Assembly (NCBI GenBank): GCA_030527085.1
Contig: JAUNBN010000065.1
Span: 1 to 6,422 of the forward strand
Source of the DNA: Oscillospiraceae bacterium
GTDB lineage: Bacteria; Bacillota; Clostridia; Oscillospirales; Ruminococcaceae
DNA length: 6,422 nt
Reading direction: 5' to 3'
Shown here: positions 5,288 to 6,422 of the stretch, in pieces
Numbering within the stretch: the stretch's first letter is position 1
How the letters are laid out: every line of letters begins with the position of its first letter
Program-made: the position numbers and the translations under genes
The notes under the pieces: model-generated
Database searches by the model: none
Seen by the model: only the letters and a program-made list of their open reading frames with translations
Told to the model about the DNA's origin: nothing

Positions 5288-6013
5288 TCAGGAATTATAT
5301 TCCAGATGGATTTTCATTTTATCGCCGCGGAAGACCACGCTGCTGTATTCAAATATGCGGCCGTCGGCATCGTATATCTTGTCGCGAAGCAGAATCAGGG
5401 GATAGCCGCGCTTGATTCCCAAAAACTTGGCCTCGGACTCCGTGGCGAGCGCGGACTCCAGCGTCTCGCTGACGCTCGCGCGTTTAAGCCCGTATTCCTC
5501 GTCCAATACCGCGCAGAGCTGCTCTGAGCAGACGTCCTTTTTGTCGAGCTCGGGACAGCGGCTTAAGGGTATATAGCTCGTGTGCATGCTGAAGGGCTCA
5601 TCCCTGACAGAGCGCAGCCTTATGAGCTTGTAGACCATCTCGCCGGGGGAGAGCTCCATCTTCTTGGCTAAGGAGGGAGGGCAGGAGAGGGAGCTGAACT
5701 CCACAACCTCGGTCTTGACCTCGTAGCCCTGCTTTTCGAGCTGCTCGCGAATGCCGACATAGCCCGTTCCGCTCGTCATTATCTTGGGCTCGGCCACAAA
5801 GGTGCCCTTGCCCTGAATGCGGTAGAGCCGCCCGTCGCGAACAAGCTCCGTAATAACCGAGCGCACCGTCATGCGGCTTATGCCGAACTCGGCGCAGAGC
5901 TCGCTTTCGGAGGGTATTTTTGTATTGGGGAGGTATTCCTCGGACTCTATGCGTTCGAGCAGAATATCTCTTGCCTGAGCGTAGAGAGGTTTTGACGTTT
6001 CTCTGTTGAGCAA
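5288..6013 (-). CDS. GntR-family transcriptional regulator, HutC/UTRA type
   Basis: This 241-residue cytoplasmic regulator matches the family's usual length of about 240. The N-terminal winged helix-turn-helix spans about 8-74: PLYAQARDIL (9-18), IPSESELCAEFGISRMTVR (33-51) with the recognition helix near 46-58, and the wing GKGTFV (68-73). Residues from about 95 to the end form a UTRA ligand-binding domain of the chorismate-lyase-like fold, ending in the usual RIFEYSSVVFRGDK pattern. HutC-type proteins bind small metabolites such as sugar phosphates or histidine intermediates; the ligand here cannot be read. The start is TTG at 6013, backed by a perfect AGGAGG eight bases upstream. Upstream on the same strand lies an FGGY sugar kinase, which suggests a sugar-catabolic target, although the gene has its own promoter. 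An inverted repeat over that promoter suggests autoregulation. Confidence 0.95.
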   Translation of the reverse strand: MLNRETSKPLYAQARDILLERIESEEYLPNTKIPSESELCAEFGISRMTVRSVITELVRDGRLYRIQGKGTFVAEPKIMTSGTGYVGIREQLEKQGYEVKTEVVEFSSLSCPPSLAKKMELSPGEMVYKLIRLRSVRDEPFSMHTSYIPLSRCPELDKKDVCSEQLCAVLDEEYGLKRASVSETLESALATESEAKFLGIKRGYPLILLRDKIYDADGRIFEYSSVVFRGDKMKIHLEYNS

Positions 6014-6021
6014 GGTTTAAG

Positions 6022-6027
6022 CCTCCT
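6022..6027 (-). promoter_or_regulatory. Shine-Dalgarno that fixes the TTG start of the GntR regulator
   Basis: The minus strand reads AGGAGG, eight bases before the TTG at 6013-6011. This perfect site makes the non-ATG start convincing. Confidence 0.9.
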
Positions 6028-6045
6028 GCGTTCGTTCGATGATTA

Positions 6046-6077
6046 GCCCGTATATGCCAGTATATATAAAATCGGGC
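6046..6077. promoter_or_regulatory. Candidate operator over the GntR-regulator promoter
   Basis: GCCCG (6046-6050) and CGGGC (6073-6077) form an inverted repeat around an AT-rich core that contains GTATAT twice in direct orientation (6050-6055 and 6060-6065). The site overlaps the -10 box and predicted start of the regulator gene. HutC-type GntR proteins often bind GT-N(1)-TA-N(1)-AC-like palindromes; the match here is loose, so the role is an inference. Confidence 0.35.
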
Positions 6078-6087
6078 GGAAAAGCAA
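6059..6087 (-). promoter_or_regulatory. Promoter of the GntR-family regulator gene
   Basis: On the minus strand TTGCTT (6087-6082) and TATACT (6064-6059) are 17 bases apart. Transcription would start near 6052, about 40 bases before the TTG start. The -35 box is weak (three of six consensus bases), as expected for a regulated gene. Confidence 0.55.
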
Positions 6088-6128
6088 GAAGAGCGGCGGC
6101 TCGGGAGCGGCCCTAAAGCGGGTATTAT

Positions 6129-6165
6129 GCTGTATCTCCCCCGCCGAAGACGGGGGAGATACAGC
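6129..6165. repeat. Perfect 15-bp hairpin between kinase and regulator genes
   Basis: The arms 6129-6143 and 6151-6165 are exact reverse complements around the loop CCGAAGA. Neither strand has a T run next to it. It lies right after the terminator-like element of the kinase gene, so it may protect the 3' end of that mRNA, act as a second termination structure, or be one copy of a dispersed palindromic repeat. Confidence 0.8.
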
Positions 6166-6166
6166 G

Positions 6167-6198
6167 AAAAAGCGCGCAGCTGGGGCGCTCCCGCTTTT
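6167..6198 (-). terminator. Probable terminator of the FGGY kinase gene
   Basis: On the minus strand AAAAGCG (6198-6192) pairs with CGCTTTT (6174-6168), with a GC-rich loop in which AGCGC/GCGCT can form an alternative stem. The T tract continues to 6167. It begins four bases after the kinase stop. The stem is short, so strength is uncertain. Confidence 0.5.
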
Positions 6199-6201
6199 CT
6201 T

Positions 6202-6422
6202 TTAGAGGCTCGCGAGCTGGGTAAAGACGTCCTTGCTCTTGAGGCCGTAGTAGCAGTCCTTGTAGATTTTGAAAATCTTGTTGTAGGTTTCGATGTTTTC
6301 TTTTATGGGGGCTATGGTCTCGCCGAACTGAACCATGTTCTCCACTACCTCGTCGAGGTTCTTGTAGACTCCCGCGCCGATTGCAGCGAGGCCTGCCGCA
6401 CCCACTACGGAGGCGTCGGGGA
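6202..6422 (-). CDS. FGGY-family carbohydrate kinase, C-terminal end (5' part outside window)
   Basis: Only the last 72 residues are present; the gene continues past the right edge, and the frame reads Pro-Asp-Ala-Ser-Val-Val before VGAAGLAAIGAGVY. This GAA-x-LA-x-x-GAG-x-Y stretch, followed by a helix, a short linker (IAPIKENIETYNKIFKIYKD) and a final helix, is typical of the end of the FGGY_C domain in xylulokinase-like enzymes. The family transfers phosphate from ATP to sugars or polyols such as xylulose, glycerol or gluconate; the substrate cannot be told from this fragment because the catalytic and sugar-binding residues lie upstream. A GTG at 6405 is an internal valine, not a start. A terminator-like element and then the GntR-type regulator gene follow on the same strand, which suggests a sugar-use locus to the right. 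Confidence 0.85.
   Translation of the reverse strand, partial: PDASVVGAAGLAAIGAGVYKNLDEVVENMVQFGETIAPIKENIETYNKIFKIYKDCYYGLKSKDVFTQLASL

Noticed and set aside
6403..6405. GTG as start of a separate 67-residue protein at the right end
   Set aside because: The frame stays open to the window edge and the upstream residues continue the FGGY C-terminal pattern, so this is an internal valine.

Overview
The window looks like a chromosomal segment of a GC-rich, probably anaerobic Bacillota (Clostridia-like) bacterium. This is an inference from three things: a PPi-type phosphofructokinase, a small helical protein of a kind I associate with clostridia, and GC-rich genes that nevertheless prefer ATA for isoleucine. 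No rRNA, tRNA, CRISPR array or phage gene was found. Both ends cut through genes.

Left third (1-2100): the C-terminal part of the transcription-repair coupling factor Mfd runs rightward into a strong intrinsic terminator. Directly after it sits an AT-richer IS200-type insertion sequence (about 1384-2083). It carries one HUH/Y1 transposase (tnpA), hairpin ends and no tnpB. It lies between the convergent genes mfd and alr, so it breaks no coding frame. Its leader contains a predicted long-range pairing that would hide the tnpA ribosome binding site.

Middle (2101-5186): pfp (PPi-dependent 6-phosphofructokinase, TTG start) and alr (alanine racemase) run leftward with a 36-bp gap and probably form an operon. 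The pfp promoter is back to back with the promoter of a rightward gene for a small, probably all-helical protein of unknown function, which ends in its own hairpin terminator. The two promoters share the same roughly 50 bp.

Right third (5288-6422): a GntR/HutC-type regulator with a UTRA ligand domain (TTG start, perfect Shine-Dalgarno, own promoter overlapped by an inverted repeat) lies downstream of the C-terminus of an FGGY-family sugar kinase on the same strand. The pair suggests a sugar-catabolism locus extending beyond the right edge. The 188 bp between them hold a terminator-like element, a perfect 15-bp hairpin and the regulator promoter.

The genes are mostly housekeeping (repair, glycolysis, cell wall, sugar control). 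I see no clearly new multi-gene system. The points most worth a second look are the IS leader structure, the start region of pfp, the divergent promoter, the small helical protein and the 6129-6165 hairpin.
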